NCBI GenBank assembly: GCA_017480325.1
Contig: JAFVAY010000011.1
Coordinates: 152,178-216,177 of the forward strand
Direction of reading: 5' to 3'
Length of the DNA: 64,000 nt
From: Clostridiales bacterium
GTDB lineage: Bacteria > Bacillota > Clostridia > Saccharofermentanales > Saccharofermentanaceae
Shown here: positions 7,617-17,400 of the stretch, one piece after another
Numbering within the stretch: the stretch's first letter is position 1
How the letters are laid out: each line of letters begins with the position of its first letter
Translations under genes and position numbers: made by a program
Notes under the pieces: generated by a model
The model's input: only the letters and a program-made list of their open reading frames with translations
Database searches by the model: none
What the model was told of the DNA's origin: nothing

Positions 7617-10139
7617 TTATCCTATTTCCACTCCGTCGGAAGCCACGGAGAAGCCCAGGTTCTGCCAGTCGGATCTGTGGATGGAGAAGTTGACCGTGAC
7701 TGTGGAGCCGTCCCCGAGAGAACCCGTGGATCCTACGGTTATTACAGCACGGTCATCCTCGAAAAGGCAACTCGTTCCGCTAACCTCGGAGTATTGACCC
7801 GTGGGTGAGGACATGCCTGCATAGTAGCAGTCGAATACAAGATTATTCGTATCATCTAACAGGAACGATATATCGATGTCGGTCAATGCGATAGAGGAAC
7901 CGCTTGTATTGGTTATCTCCATAGACCCTGATATAGAATTACCTCCGTTGCTGTCATATCGGATGCTGACTGACAGGTCATCGGAAGAGATGCTTCCGGA
8001 GGACGATCCTGAAGGTGTCTGACCGGAGGACGATGAGTCTGAGCCGCTGCCGGAGCCTGCTGACGGCAAGACACTTGCACCTGCACCGGAACCGTCCTCA
8101 TTAGGCTCGCTGCCGTATATTAGTACGCCGTTCTCATACAGACCGAGATAAGCTCCGCTTCCTGAGGACAGACCCGTGAAGGAGAAGTCGTTACTGTTAT
8201 CCCAGATGTTGGAGGGGCCGATCATCCTTGCCTGAACCTCGGACTTATACTGTGACTGTCCGCCCGGGTAAAGTGCGCCGTCGTCGTAGACGATCGACAG
8301 GTAATATATGTGATTCTCTTCGTTCCACACATGTAGTCCGTCAACGCGTCCTGACTGCATGTAATTTGTAGTGATCTGAACGTCGGATGCTTCATAGCCT
8401 TCGTCGTACAGCTCAGAAAGATCAACAAAGTACCTTAGTTCTACATCTGTAGCGGCCCGGGCCGGCCAGGAGGTCATGTTATAGACTATGGTCTTGACCT
8501 CGATGAAGCCGTCTCCTTGGGCATTAATAGAAGCATCCACGGAGTATTCCTCTTCGACAGGTTCGACTGCGCCGAAGTCGACCAGTGTCTGACCGTGATA
8601 TTCGGAATACATCATGGAGAGAAGTCCTGTGAAGCCTGCATTATAGTCGCAGGCTACCTCGTTAGCGGTATAGTCTGAGACGGTATCATTATAGTTGCCC
8701 GAAGCGTCAGGACCGCCCACTAATGCGCCGTATAAAGTATGGCGGTGAGAGGAGGGCTCGTTCATGTTGTCGCAGTATGAGCCCTGGGCTGTTCTGTGGT
8801 GAGGATGCTCCGGAGGATTCTCGCCGAAGCCCACAACATACGAACGTCCGGAAGAGCCGAGCGCATAATTACACTGACTTACTGCGAAGTCCCAATAATC
8901 TGATACCTTTTCTGAAGGGCAGACATCATAGGTGCTGTACACGGCCGCTACGAAGGCGGTAGTCGTCGCATATCTTAATGATCCCCAGGAATCCAGCCAT
9001 GCCAAGCCGTCAGGGGTATATGTGATATCGTTGCACCAGAAGTCCAGGTGCTGTTCAACCGCAGAGGTGTATGTGGAAGACTCCGTGATATCGGCGAGAA
9101 GAACGGCCGCGCCGATATGAACGTCATCCCAGCACATCGACCAGTCGTAATCGTGGCCTGCCTGAGTGTAGCAGGTTTCCGCATTATCAAGGTAGGACTG
9201 CTCTCCCGTAGCCAGATACAGCCACGCGCCCGCCCAGGCGAGTTCGTCGTAGAAGCCGCTCCAGGAGTTATAGAAGCCGTTGGCTGCGGTGTAACCGTCA
9301 TCGCTTCTGGTCTCGTCTGCGAATGCGTAAAGACTCTCGGCATGTTCGAGGCAAAGTGCGCTGTACTCGGGATCGGAATCAGCGAAGATAATGCTGGCAG
9401 AAGCAAGTGCCGCTGCCGCTTCTCCCGATACCGCAGAGCCCGGGTGATCGGAATCAACAAAGTAAGAGGGACGGTTCATCGTCATGACCTCGCAGGGTCC
9501 CCACCAGGAGTGATCAGCATTGCCGTCGCCAACCTGATAGTAATAGACGTCATCCTCGGGGTGGCAGCTGATAAGATAATCCGTGACCCAACGAATATCT
9601 CCTAACACGTATTCAAGCTGACCTGCTTCCTCATACGCGCCCTGATTCTCAAATACGGACCATGCAAGCATCGCTGCAGAGTACGCCATAGGAAGATTAA
9701 ACTTCACGTTGTCTCCCGCATCGTACCAGCCTCCCGTAAGATCAAGTCCTGCATCTGCTCCGTCGTCAAGAGCGCTGTCGCCTCTCCAGTTGCATCTGAC
9801 CTGCTCGGGAAGATCCCCGGATCTTTGAAGCTCGTAGAACAGCAAAGATTTCTGTAAGGCTTCACCGTAGTTAAAGTCGCCGGTTCCCTCTATTCCCTCG
9901 TAGCCGTTCCCGGTCTCGGTAAGGTTGCCTGTATCGATGGAGGAGCTTCCATAGGAAACAGATGCATTAGAAGCGGTAGAAGTTGCCTCGCTTTCTACGA
10001 TGTCACTGATCTCAGATGCTGCACCTGAGGATGAGGAGGTGCCTACAGCCTGTGTAACGTCGCTCTCATCGGTTGTTCTCGCGCATCCGGCAAGCATCGT
10101 TCCACATAGAAGAAGTGCAACAGCTTTACGTAATTTCAT
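7617..10139 (-). CDS. Cell-surface lipoprotein cellulase, GH9-CBM3c-CBM3-like
   Basis: An endo-acting beta-1,4-glucanase of GH9. Starting from the ATG at 10139 (AAGGAGGA site just upstream) the 840-residue product has a lipoprotein signal with lipobox LAGC (Cys19), a Ser/Thr-rich spacer, a GH9 catalytic domain (about 85-515) with the DAGD motif (about 140-143) and the catalytic Glu in the TANEVACDYN segment (about Glu494), a CBM3c-type module (about 530-680), a Gly/Ser linker and a C-terminal CBM3-like module (about 720-840). CBM3c next to GH9 is the arrangement of processive endoglucanases. There is no dockerin or sortase motif, so lipid anchoring to the membrane is expected. Its start overlaps the end of the MATE gene by 14 bp, implying coupled translation. 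Confidence 0.9.
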   Translation of the reverse strand: MKLRKAVALLLCGTMLAGCARTTDESDVTQAVGTSSSSGAASEISDIVESEATSTASNASVSYGSSSIDTGNLTETGNGYEGIEGTGDFNYGEALQKSLLFYELQRSGDLPEQVRCNWRGDSALDDGADAGLDLTGGWYDAGDNVKFNLPMAYSAAMLAWSVFENQGAYEEAGQLEYVLGDIRWVTDYLISCHPEDDVYYYQVGDGNADHSWWGPCEVMTMNRPSYFVDSDHPGSAVSGEAAAALASASIIFADSDPEYSALCLEHAESLYAFADETRSDDGYTAANGFYNSWSGFYDELAWAGAWLYLATGEQSYLDNAETCYTQAGHDYDWSMCWDDVHIGAAVLLADITESSTYTSAVEQHLDFWCNDITYTPDGLAWLDSWGSLRYATTTAFVAAVYSTYDVCPSEKVSDYWDFAVSQCNYALGSSGRSYVVGFGENPPEHPHHRTAQGSYCDNMNEPSSHRHTLYGALVGGPDASGNYNDTVSDYTANEVACDYNAGFTGLLSMMYSEYHGQTLVDFGAVEPVEEEYSVDASINAQGDGFIEVKTIVYNMTSWPARAATDVELRYFVDLSELYDEGYEASDVQITTNYMQSGRVDGLHVWNEENHIYYLSIVYDDGALYPGGQSQYKSEVQARMIGPSNIWDNSNDFSFTGLSSGSGAYLGLYENGVLIYGSEPNEDGSGAGASVLPSAGSGSGSDSSSSGQTPSGSSSGSISSDDLSVSIRYDSNGGNSISGSMEITNTSGSSIALTDIDISFLLDDTNNLVFDCYYAGMSSPTGQYSEVSGTSCLFEDDRAVITVGSTGSLGDGSTVTVNFSIHRSDWQNLGFSVASDGVEIG

Positions 10140-11496
10140 AGTGTTCCTCCTTATCGGCAACCAGGTTCTTGACCCACTTGTATTTCTTGTAGTGTATGTA
10201 CACAGCGGGAAGCTTTATCATCTCATCCAGGTTAAGTATGAAGTAGACTGCAAGTACCGGCAGGTTAAACACGAATGCAGCTAAGGCTCCCACCGGAACT
10301 ATAAAAGCCCACATGGTGACTGTGTCGCATATGAACCCGAAGCGGGTGTCTCCTCCGGAAGCAAAGATCCCGGCGATCACGGTGGAGTTTATAGACCTTC
10401 CGAGAATATAGTAGGAACACATGTAAAGCATGTACTTAAGATATTCTCCCGCCGCAGGAGTGAGATTAGTCAGACGCACAACGACAGGGGCACTTAATGC
10501 CGCCAGGATGCCAAGGATTATTCCGCTTATTATAGTAAGCTTAACGATCTTGCCTCCGTATTCCCTGCCCGTATCAAGACGCCCGGCACCGAGCTCGTTT
10601 CCTACAACGATAGCGCCTCCGCTGCTTAACGCATAGCAGAAGCAGGATACCAGATCCTTAACGACCGCTACGATGGAGTTTGCCGCAGTGGCGTCGGCTC
10701 CGAGGTGTCCGATTATCACTGATATCATCGTGAATCCGACGCCCCATGTAAGCTGGTTGGCAACGAAAGGCGTAGAGTAGTGAGAGAATTCCTTACGAAT
10801 ATCCGGGTCGGAGTGAAGTATGTATTTAAGCCTTAGCTTGCAGCTGCACTTTCTTACAAGAACTATGATACACAGAATAAACGCTTCGAGGCTGGAGAGG
10901 GTAGTTGCCAAAGCCGCGCCGGCTGCTCCCATGGCGGGTGCACCGAGAAGACCGAATATGAAGATCGCGTTAAGTATCACATTAAGGACTACCATTGAGA
11001 TGCTTATAGCTGTACTCTCCCGCACGAAGCCAGTGTTCTTAAGTATAGTCTCGAAAAGCATTGACAGGCTCATAGTGATGTAGGAGAAGCTCGCGATACG
11101 AAGATAGCTTACGCCGTGTGTGATGATCTCCGGAACATTGGTATATATTTGCATGAGACCTGACGGCAGAAATAAGCCCATGATAAAGAAAGTGAGCACT
11201 ATCGGGATAGTGAGCCTCATTCCATAGCCGAATTCCTTCTCGATTGATTTGAGGTCCTTCTTGCCCCAGTACTGGGCGACGAACATGCTTATACCGGCTG
11301 TTATGCCGTAATTAAATAAATTAAGCACAAACGCGACCTGAGCCGCGAGTGATACTGCTGACATCGCATCCTGATCCAATGCCACAAGCATCACTGCGTC
11401 CGAGATGGGGACGAGAGCGAACATAAAGTTCTGCAGTGTCATTGGAATTATGAGCGAGACAAGCTTCTGTGAGAATGTTTGCTCTTTCTTTGTCAT
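10126..11496 (-). CDS. MATE family efflux transporter
   Basis: A 456-residue polytopic protein with about 12 hydrophobic segments in two repeated halves, as in MATE Na+ or H+/drug antiporters. The N-terminal half has the typical VSLIIPMTLQNF start and GITAGISMFVAQYWG segment; the second half repeats it with a GGAIVVGNELGAG motif. Its last codons overlap the ribosome site and first codons of the cellulase gene, so the two form a transcription unit. The substrate cannot be told. No Shine-Dalgarno is visible before the ATG; a weak -10-like GATTAT lies 6 nt upstream, as at several other genes here. Confidence 0.9.
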   Translation of the reverse strand: MTKKEQTFSQKLVSLIIPMTLQNFMFALVPISDAVMLVALDQDAMSAVSLAAQVAFVLNLFNYGITAGISMFVAQYWGKKDLKSIEKEFGYGMRLTIPIVLTFFIMGLFLPSGLMQIYTNVPEIITHGVSYLRIASFSYITMSLSMLFETILKNTGFVRESTAISISMVVLNVILNAIFIFGLLGAPAMGAAGAALATTLSSLEAFILCIIVLVRKCSCKLRLKYILHSDPDIRKEFSHYSTPFVANQLTWGVGFTMISVIIGHLGADATAANSIVAVVKDLVSCFCYALSSGGAIVVGNELGAGRLDTGREYGGKIVKLTIISGIILGILAALSAPVVVRLTNLTPAAGEYLKYMLYMCSYYILGRSINSTVIAGIFASGGDTRFGFICDTVTMWAFIVPVGALAAFVFNLPVLAVYFILNLDEMIKLPAVYIHYKKYKWVKNLVADKEEHYEIT

Positions 11497-11527
11497 CGGC
11501 TAATAATCTGCCAATATTAATTTAAAG

Positions 11528-12622
11528 TCAATATCCGAATTCCTGTACCCAGTAATATGTGCTACCGGCATCGCCGCCGTAGTAGAGTGCGAATCCGCAA
11601 GTCCTGAAGTCCGGCTTAAGCATATTGGCCTGATGTCCGGGGGATGCCCACCAGGAGTTAAATACTTCCTGAGCAGTCGACTGACCACTGGCCAGATTCT
11701 CTCCGTACATTCTGGCGGTATCAAGTGTCCACCACTCGGAGCCGTCGGGTCTCGTGTGGCTGAAGACAACAGTGATCTCCTGCGCTCTTACCGCTGCATC
11801 TGCTGCGAGTGAGCCGTCCCAGCTTAAGGGTGTAAGACCGTTCTGGACACGGGCATTGTTAACGAGATTAAACAGTTCAAGCATAGTAGGATCAGAGGGC
11901 TGATTGACGGCCGGAGCCTGTGTGGGAGCCGGTGTATCCATAGGTGCGGGAATTTCCGTAGGAGTGGGAGTAGGTGTCGCCTCAGTTTCAGTTGGTTCAG
12001 TAACCTCAGTTACTTCAGTAGCGGCAGTTTCCTCCGTGACTTCAGTCTCGATCAGCTCCTCGGACTCTTCAGTCTCGTCAGTCTCCTCGCTTTCGATCCT
12101 GACACCTCTGTTATCGATTATTGGGGTGTTATCATCGTTGTCGGTTACGATCTCCGGTAGCTTATCAAAGAGGCACGCACTGTGTACATAAGCCTCTTCG
12201 CCGTAGAAGTCTATCATGTACCACTCATTGTCGTCGCAGGTGGCAATGACGTGTACATCTCTTCCGTAGTACATACGACCTATGCTCTGGTAGTACACGC
12301 CCGGACCCTGCCTTATGGAGAAGGCGGATGCAGCGCGAAGGTACATGCTGTTGGCGTGGTACAGAAAGTCGGTGGTATCATCCTGTTCGGCTCTGGTGCC
12401 AAGGTAATTAAGCTGCTCGTTAGGAAGCAGGTTAAGCTCTTCGGCAGATACGGTATAGACCTGAGTGCCCCAGGGGAACTTGAGAGGGTTATTCTGGTAG
12501 TAGACATAAGCCCACTGCAGGATAAGAACAAGGGTGGTAAACAGTATAGCGAAAAATCCGGTACGATCTTCCTTCTTACGAAGTTCTCGATCCTTCTCAA
12601 TCTTGTTGCCGAGCTTAGTCAT
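11528..12622 (-). CDS. Membrane-anchored SH3 and CAP (SCP/PR-1) domain protein
   Basis: The start is set at 12622 (AGGAG 6 nt upstream), giving 364 residues; a longer frame upstream has no ribosome site. The order is: cytoplasmic basic segment, one transmembrane helix (about 20-45), a bacterial SH3 domain (about 90-160, SIRQGPGVYYQSIG), a Thr/Glu-rich stretch of TEVTE-like repeats, a Pro/Thr-rich wall-spanning segment, and a C-terminal CAP domain (about 235-364) with the FSHTRPDGS, GENLASG and SPGHQANML signatures. It would sit in the envelope facing out. CAP proteins of this type in Clostridia have no settled function. Confidence 0.88.
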   Translation of the reverse strand: MTKLGNKIEKDRELRKKEDRTGFFAILFTTLVLILQWAYVYYQNNPLKFPWGTQVYTVSAEELNLLPNEQLNYLGTRAEQDDTTDFLYHANSMYLRAASAFSIRQGPGVYYQSIGRMYYGRDVHVIATCDDNEWYMIDFYGEEAYVHSACLFDKLPEIVTDNDDNTPIIDNRGVRIESEETDETEESEELIETEVTEETAATEVTEVTEPTETEATPTPTPTEIPAPMDTPAPTQAPAVNQPSDPTMLELFNLVNNARVQNGLTPLSWDGSLAADAAVRAQEITVVFSHTRPDGSEWWTLDTARMYGENLASGQSTAQEVFNSWWASPGHQANMLKPDFRTCGFALYYGGDAGSTYYWVQEFGY

Positions 12623-12742
12623 AGATAACTCCTGCCATAACGAGTATTCCTCTAAATTATAATAGGCGCGGGCGCGTAATAGGAAAACTAGAGTTGAACA
12701 AAGTGTAAACTTTGGAAACTTTGTTTTTGACTTCGAGGGGGT

Positions 12743-12748
12743 TATAAT
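12743..12748 (+). promoter_or_regulatory. -10 element for trkA
   Basis: TATAAT lies 34 bp before the trkA start. A weak -35 (TTGTTT, 12721-12726) is 16 bp upstream. A 7-bp inverted repeat, ACAAAGT at 12698-12704 and ACTTTGT at 12718-12724, flanks the -35 region and could be an operator. Confidence 0.4.
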
Positions 12749-12782
12749 CATGTAAACACGATTATTAGTCGGGGGTTTTTAC

Positions 12783-14168
12783 ATGCCGGTTTTCAAGACA
12801 CGTCCGGCCGGACTTAAGATAATAATAGTCGGCGCCGGAAAAGTGGGAACAACCCTCGTGGAGCAGTTAAGCCGCGAAGGGCATGATATTACTATAGTCG
12901 ATAAGGATGCCGCCAAGATCAATGACATAACCTCAACCTATGATGTTATGGGCTGTGTCGGAAACGGTGCCAGCTATATGACTCAGGTCGAGGCCGGCGT
13001 CAAGGATGCCAACCTCATCATAGCAGTTACCGAGTCGGATGAATTGAATCTTCTCTGTTGTACCATCGCGAAGCAGTTCTCGGACTGCAGTGCCATAAGC
13101 AGATTAAGAAACCCGGACTACTCACGGGAGTCTAAGTATCTTCGTGATAAGCTGGGTCTTTCCATGATAATCAATCCTGATCTCGAGGCGGCGAAGGTCA
13201 TGGCGCGCGTGCTTTATCTTCCTATGGCTCAGGAGATCAGGTCTTTCGCACATGGTCAGGCGGAGATAGTCAAGATCAAGATACCCGAGGGGAATATACT
13301 GGATAAGATGACCATAGCCGACCTCGGTGCTAAGATCACGAATAACATCCTGATATGCGGTGTAGAGCGTGACGGCAATGTGGAGATACCTAAGGGCTCC
13401 TACGAGCTGGCGGCTGGAGACGTGATCTCTGTCGTAGCTACCCGTAAGGAGCACATCAACTTCCTTAAGAGTATCGGCTTCGCGACGAATCAGGTAAAGA
13501 ACGTAATGATAGTAGGGGGAGGACGTTCCGCATACTATCTGTCCAATATACTTCTTAAGACCGGCGTCGGCGTGAAGATAATCGAACAGGATCTCAACAG
13601 ATGCGAGAGCTTAAACGAGCTTCTTCCGAAGGCCGTAATCATTAACGGAGACGGCACCAACACCGAGCTTTTGCTTGATGAGGGAATAGAAAACGCGGAT
13701 GCTTTTATACCGCTTACCGGTATCGATGAGCAGAACTCAATGCTTGCTCTTTATGCGAAGAAGGTGTCATCCGCCAAACTCATTACCAAGATCAACAGGA
13801 CCGGATTCATAGATATCATCAACAGTCTTGACCTGGGAAGTGTATTCTATCCGATGTATATAACCTCTGACATGATACTCGCATACGTTCGTGCCAGGAC
13901 TGCGGCTCCCGGAAGCAACATCGAGACTGTATATCACCTCTTCGATTCAAGGGCCGAGTCCATTACCTTTAAAGTCACCGACGACTCGAAGGTCACAGGC
14001 AAGCCCTTGAAGGATCTGAGACTTAAGAACAACACCCTGATCTCTTTCATAAGTCACGAGGGAGAGGGCATCATTCCCACAGGATCCGATATGATCTCCA
14101 AGGGTGATACGGTCATGGTAGTTACATCGCATTCGGGATTCGACGATATAGGAGATATTCTGGAGTAA
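12783..14168 (+). CDS. trkA: Trk system potassium uptake regulatory protein TrkA
   Basis: A 461-residue cytosolic protein made of two RCK units. The first NAD(H)-binding fold carries GAGKVG at about residues 18-23 and the matching acidic VDKD end of beta 2; the second starts at IVGGGRSAYYLS near residue 243. Each is followed by a TrkA-C domain. TrkA gates the TrkH channel. The gene ends 3 bp before trkH, which confirms the pairing. The ribosome site is a GGGGG run 8 nt upstream. Confidence 0.94.
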   Translation: MPVFKTRPAGLKIIIVGAGKVGTTLVEQLSREGHDITIVDKDAAKINDITSTYDVMGCVGNGASYMTQVEAGVKDANLIIAVTESDELNLLCCTIAKQFSDCSAISRLRNPDYSRESKYLRDKLGLSMIINPDLEAAKVMARVLYLPMAQEIRSFAHGQAEIVKIKIPEGNILDKMTIADLGAKITNNILICGVERDGNVEIPKGSYELAAGDVISVVATRKEHINFLKSIGFATNQVKNVMIVGGGRSAYYLSNILLKTGVGVKIIEQDLNRCESLNELLPKAVIINGDGTNTELLLDEGIENADAFIPLTGIDEQNSMLALYAKKVSSAKLITKINRTGFIDIINSLDLGSVFYPMYITSDMILAYVRARTAAPGSNIETVYHLFDSRAESITFKVTDDSKVTGKPLKDLRLKNNTLISFISHEGEGIIPTGSDMISKGDTVMVVTSHSGFDDIGDILE

Positions 14169-14171
14169 GCT

Positions 14172-15608
14172 ATGAACTTCTCGATGATAAGATTCATACT
14201 TTCCCAGGTGATGAGGATCGAGGGAGTGCTCATGCTTCTTCCGTGCCTTGTATCTTTAATCTACGGAGACGGTGAGGGGATATACTACGGAATAGTAGCG
14301 GCATTCCTTATATTAACAGGTTTTATCGGCTGCAGGTTCCGTCCGAAGAATCAGACGATCAACGTCAAGGAGGGCTATGCCTCCACGGGCTTATCATGGA
14401 TCGTCATGAGTTTGTTCGGATGTCTTCCGTTCTGTCTGTCGGGAGAGATCGAGTCCTTTACCGATGCGTTCTTCGAGACCGTATCGGGCTTTACCACCAC
14501 CGGAGCAAGTATATTATCCGAGGTAGAGACCTTATCTCATACTGCTTTGTTCTGGAGAAGCTTTACTCACTGGATCGGCGGCATGGGAGTACTGGTATTC
14601 CTTCTGGCACTGATCCCCATGAGCGGCGGTTCTAATATTAACCTTATGAAGGCGGAGTCCCCGGGACCTTCGGTAGGTAAGCTCGTTCCGAAGATCAGAT
14701 ACACCGCAATGATACTTTATGTGATTTATGTGATCATGACCGTGATAGAGACAGTTTTCCTTCTTATCGGAGGTCTGGATTTCTTCGAGTCCATATGTCT
14801 TGCCTTCGGTACGGCAGGCACCGGCGGCTTTGCAGTGAGGAACGACAGCTTCATGAGCTATGGGCTTTATATTCGTTGGGTCGTGGGTATATTCATGTTC
14901 CTCTTCGGCGTCAACTTCAATGCGTACTATCTTATCTATCTGAAGCAGATCAAGAAGGCCTTCTCTCTTGAGGAGGTGCGGGTATTCTTCTCCGTCGTGG
15001 CACTCTCGACGATAATTATTTTTGTCAAGATTCTCCCCCTGTACGAGAATGCGATAACCGCATTGACGGATGCCTTCTTCCAGGTGACTTCCGTGGTTTC
15101 CACTACCGGATACGGCTCCGCTGACTTTGACCTGTGGCCCTCCACGGCTAAGTTCGTTATGTGCTTCCTGATGTTTATGGGAGCCTGTGCAGGCTCCACC
15201 GGAGGCGGCGTTAAGGTATCAAGATTTATGATCTTCTTTAAGTCGGTCACGAAGGAGGTCCAGTCCTATATCCATCCCAAGATCGTTAAGAAGGTCACCA
15301 TCGATAAGAAGGGTGTCGAGCCTGATGTAATAAGATCCACTTTGGTATTTCTGGCGACCTACGCTGCGATATTCCTTCTGTCGATGTTCATAGTGTCATT
15401 CGATAACTACGATATGACTACGACATTCACATCCATTCTGGCGACGCTTAATAACATAGGACCCGGACTGTCCAAGGTAGGAGCTACGTGTAATTATGGA
15501 TTCCTAAGCACCCTTTCCAAGTGGACCCTTACCTTCGATATGCTGGCAGGAAGGCTTGAGCTTTTCCCGATACTGATCCTCTTTGCTCCCAGTCTATATA
15601 AGAAGTAA
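14172..15608 (+). CDS. trkH: Potassium uptake protein TrkH
   Basis: A 478-residue integral membrane protein with the four pore-loop selectivity segments of the TrkH/KtrB family: SGFTTTGASIL (about 100), FGTAGTGGFAV (about 216), VVSTTGYGS (about 310) and LNNIGPGLSKVG (about 430), each beside a membrane pair. With TrkA it forms a K+ (or Na+/K+) uptake channel. A GGAG site inside the end of trkA precedes its ATG, indicating coupled translation. Its last six codons are nearly repeated 59 bp downstream. Confidence 0.94.
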   Translation: MNFSMIRFILSQVMRIEGVLMLLPCLVSLIYGDGEGIYYGIVAAFLILTGFIGCRFRPKNQTINVKEGYASTGLSWIVMSLFGCLPFCLSGEIESFTDAFFETVSGFTTTGASILSEVETLSHTALFWRSFTHWIGGMGVLVFLLALIPMSGGSNINLMKAESPGPSVGKLVPKIRYTAMILYVIYVIMTVIETVFLLIGGLDFFESICLAFGTAGTGGFAVRNDSFMSYGLYIRWVVGIFMFLFGVNFNAYYLIYLKQIKKAFSLEEVRVFFSVVALSTIIIFVKILPLYENAITALTDAFFQVTSVVSTTGYGSADFDLWPSTAKFVMCFLMFMGACAGSTGGGVKVSRFMIFFKSVTKEVQSYIHPKIVKKVTIDKKGVEPDVIRSTLVFLATYAAIFLLSMFIVSFDNYDMTTTFTSILATLNNIGPGLSKVGATCNYGFLSTLSKWTLTFDMLAGRLELFPILILFAPSLYKK

Positions 15609-15660
15609 AAACCCATAATATAAGGCTTTTTGGTGGTCATATAGATATCAGTCTATATAA
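15590..15660 (+). repeat. 12-bp direct repeat duplicating the 3' end of trkH
   Basis: CAGTCTATATAA occurs at 15590-15601, within the last trkH codons, and again at 15649-15660. Both copies read SLYKK-stop in the same codon phase. The ~47 bp between them shows no other feature. Confidence 0.5.
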
Positions 15661-15672
15661 AAAATAATTGTT

Positions 15673-15701
15673 TTGACACAGGTCCTCTGCGCGATTATGA
15701 T
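15673..15701 (+). promoter_or_regulatory. Near-consensus sigma-A promoter for the Na/Pi symporter gene
   Basis: TTGACA (15673-15678) and TATGAT (15696-15701) are separated by exactly 17 bp; the predicted start is near 15708, leaving a leader of about 22 nt before the ATG at 15730. Confidence 0.75.
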
Positions 15702-15729
15702 TATTGTAGGTTAAGAGGGCCTTTTATGT

Positions 15730-17400
15730 ATGGAATTGTTTTCTAGTATTCTCAGTCTCTTAAGCGGCCTGGCGATCTTTATGTATTCCATGAAGATGAC
15801 TAGCGGAGGACTTGAAGCCGTAGCCGGAAACAAGCTTAAGACTGTCCTTCAGAAGCTTACAGATAACAGATTTAAGGGTGTCGGAGTCGGCGCCGGAGTC
15901 ACAGCTCTTATTCAGTCCTCTACAGCCGTAACGGTAATGGTCATAGGCTTCGTTAACGCGGGACTCCTCGATCTTCACCAGGCATTGTACGTTATCATGG
16001 GTGCCAACATCGGTACCAATATCACCTCGCAGTTGATTGCCTTCGATATCGGGGAGTTTGCTCCCATACTCGCGGTAGTCGGTGTGTTCGTAGTTATTTT
16101 TACCAAGAACAAGAAGTTCAAAAGCATAGGAGAGATAGTAACGGGTCTGGGCTTTATATTTATCTCCATGAATATAATGAAGGCGGCGATGGAGCCCTAT
16201 GCCGATGATCCTGCTCTCGTAAGTCTGCTGTCCAAGATGGACAATCCTCTTCTCGGAATACTGGTAGGAATAATCTTCGTTAATATCATCAGCAGCTCTG
16301 CTGCGGCAGTCGGCATTCTCCAGGCTCTGGCTATGGCATCTGCCGGTGCCGGCGCTATCGACCTTCAGCATGCGATGTATATTATCATGGGCTTTAACAT
16401 AGGAACCTGTGTTACGGCGCTGCTGTCATCCATCGGAACGACTAAGATGGCAGTAAGAGCTGCGTTGATGCACCTGTTCTTCAATGTGATCGGTACGCTT
16501 ATATTCACACTTCTGGCAGTATTCCTTCCGGTGGCACACTGGGTAGAGCTATTGTCACCTAATGATGTTGCAAGACAGCTTGCCAACTTTCACCTTGTAT
16601 TTAACCTGGGTGGAACTCTCCTGCTGCTTCCTGCGGGTGAGCTAATAGTTAAGCTGGTTAATATTGTAGTTCCGGGTGATGAGTCAGAAAGAGAAGGGCA
16701 GCAGTATCTTAAGTATCTGACACCTGCCATGCTTCGTCCTGATTTCCAGATCGCCGGTTCATCTGTATACATCACAGCTGTAACAAATGAGATCAAGAGA
16801 ATGCTCGAGAAGGCTGCAAATAATGTAAGCAGAAGCTTAAGGGCAGTGCTTGACAATAACGATAAGGTACAGCAGGAGATAGATGAGAACGAGGAATACG
16901 TCGATTACCTTAATAAGGAGATATCCTACTATATCTCTCACTGCCTTACTCAGGACCTGACGGAGGAGGATGCTCTTACTTATTCCGCCCTGTTCAAGAT
17001 CACGGGCAATATCGAGCGAATGGGGGATCACGCCACTAATATAGCGGGCTACGCCAATATGCTTCAGAATAAGGGGCTTAAGCTTTCCGAATACGCAAGA
17101 AGCGAAGTTGAGTCCATGATCGATATCATCGAGAAGACGGTTAAGATACTGACTCATAATGACGGCGGTGATATTCATGTCAGAGTCGCCAAGGCCGAGC
17201 AGAGGATCGATGATATGACCGATCAATACAGAAGCAACCAGCTCGACCGTATGAAGACCGGAGTGTGCAGCGGAGAGGCGTGCGTTATTTATTCCGAGAT
17301 GCTCACCGATTTTGAGAGATTAGGTGACCATATGCTTAACATCGCTGAGGCTCAGGAGAGAGTACCGGAGCCTACTGTCGGAAGAAGAGGCAGAAGTTGA
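15730..17400 (+). CDS. Na+/phosphate symporter with C-terminal PhoU domain
   Basis: A 556-residue protein. The N-terminal half (about 1-310) is an NptA-type membrane domain with two inverted repeats, each with the QSST-like signature (ALIQSSTAVTVM near 58 and NIISSSAAAVGI near 185). The C-terminal half (about 345-545) is a helical PhoU-like domain with the paired E/DxxRxGDH motifs (NIERMGDHATNIAG and FERLGDHMLNIAE). Such fusions import phosphate with Na+ and are thought to be regulated by the PhoU part. The Na+-exporting decarboxylase at 38113-41548 could supply the gradient. Its TGA overlaps the TTG start of trmL. Confidence 0.92.
   Translation: MELFSSILSLLSGLAIFMYSMKMTSGGLEAVAGNKLKTVLQKLTDNRFKGVGVGAGVTALIQSSTAVTVMVIGFVNAGLLDLHQALYVIMGANIGTNITSQLIAFDIGEFAPILAVVGVFVVIFTKNKKFKSIGEIVTGLGFIFISMNIMKAAMEPYADDPALVSLLSKMDNPLLGILVGIIFVNIISSSAAAVGILQALAMASAGAGAIDLQHAMYIIMGFNIGTCVTALLSSIGTTKMAVRAALMHLFFNVIGTLIFTLLAVFLPVAHWVELLSPNDVARQLANFHLVFNLGGTLLLLPAGELIVKLVNIVVPGDESEREGQQYLKYLTPAMLRPDFQIAGSSVYITAVTNEIKRMLEKAANNVSRSLRAVLDNNDKVQQEIDENEEYVDYLNKEISYYISHCLTQDLTEEDALTYSALFKITGNIERMGDHATNIAGYANMLQNKGLKLSEYARSEVESMIDIIEKTVKILTHNDGGDIHVRVAKAEQRIDDMTDQYRSNQLDRMKTGVCSGEACVIYSEMLTDFERLGDHMLNIAEAQERVPEPTVGRRGRS

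Noticed and set aside
7617..10139. Cellulosomal enzyme
   Set aside because: No dockerin repeats; the lipobox and linker point to a lipoprotein.
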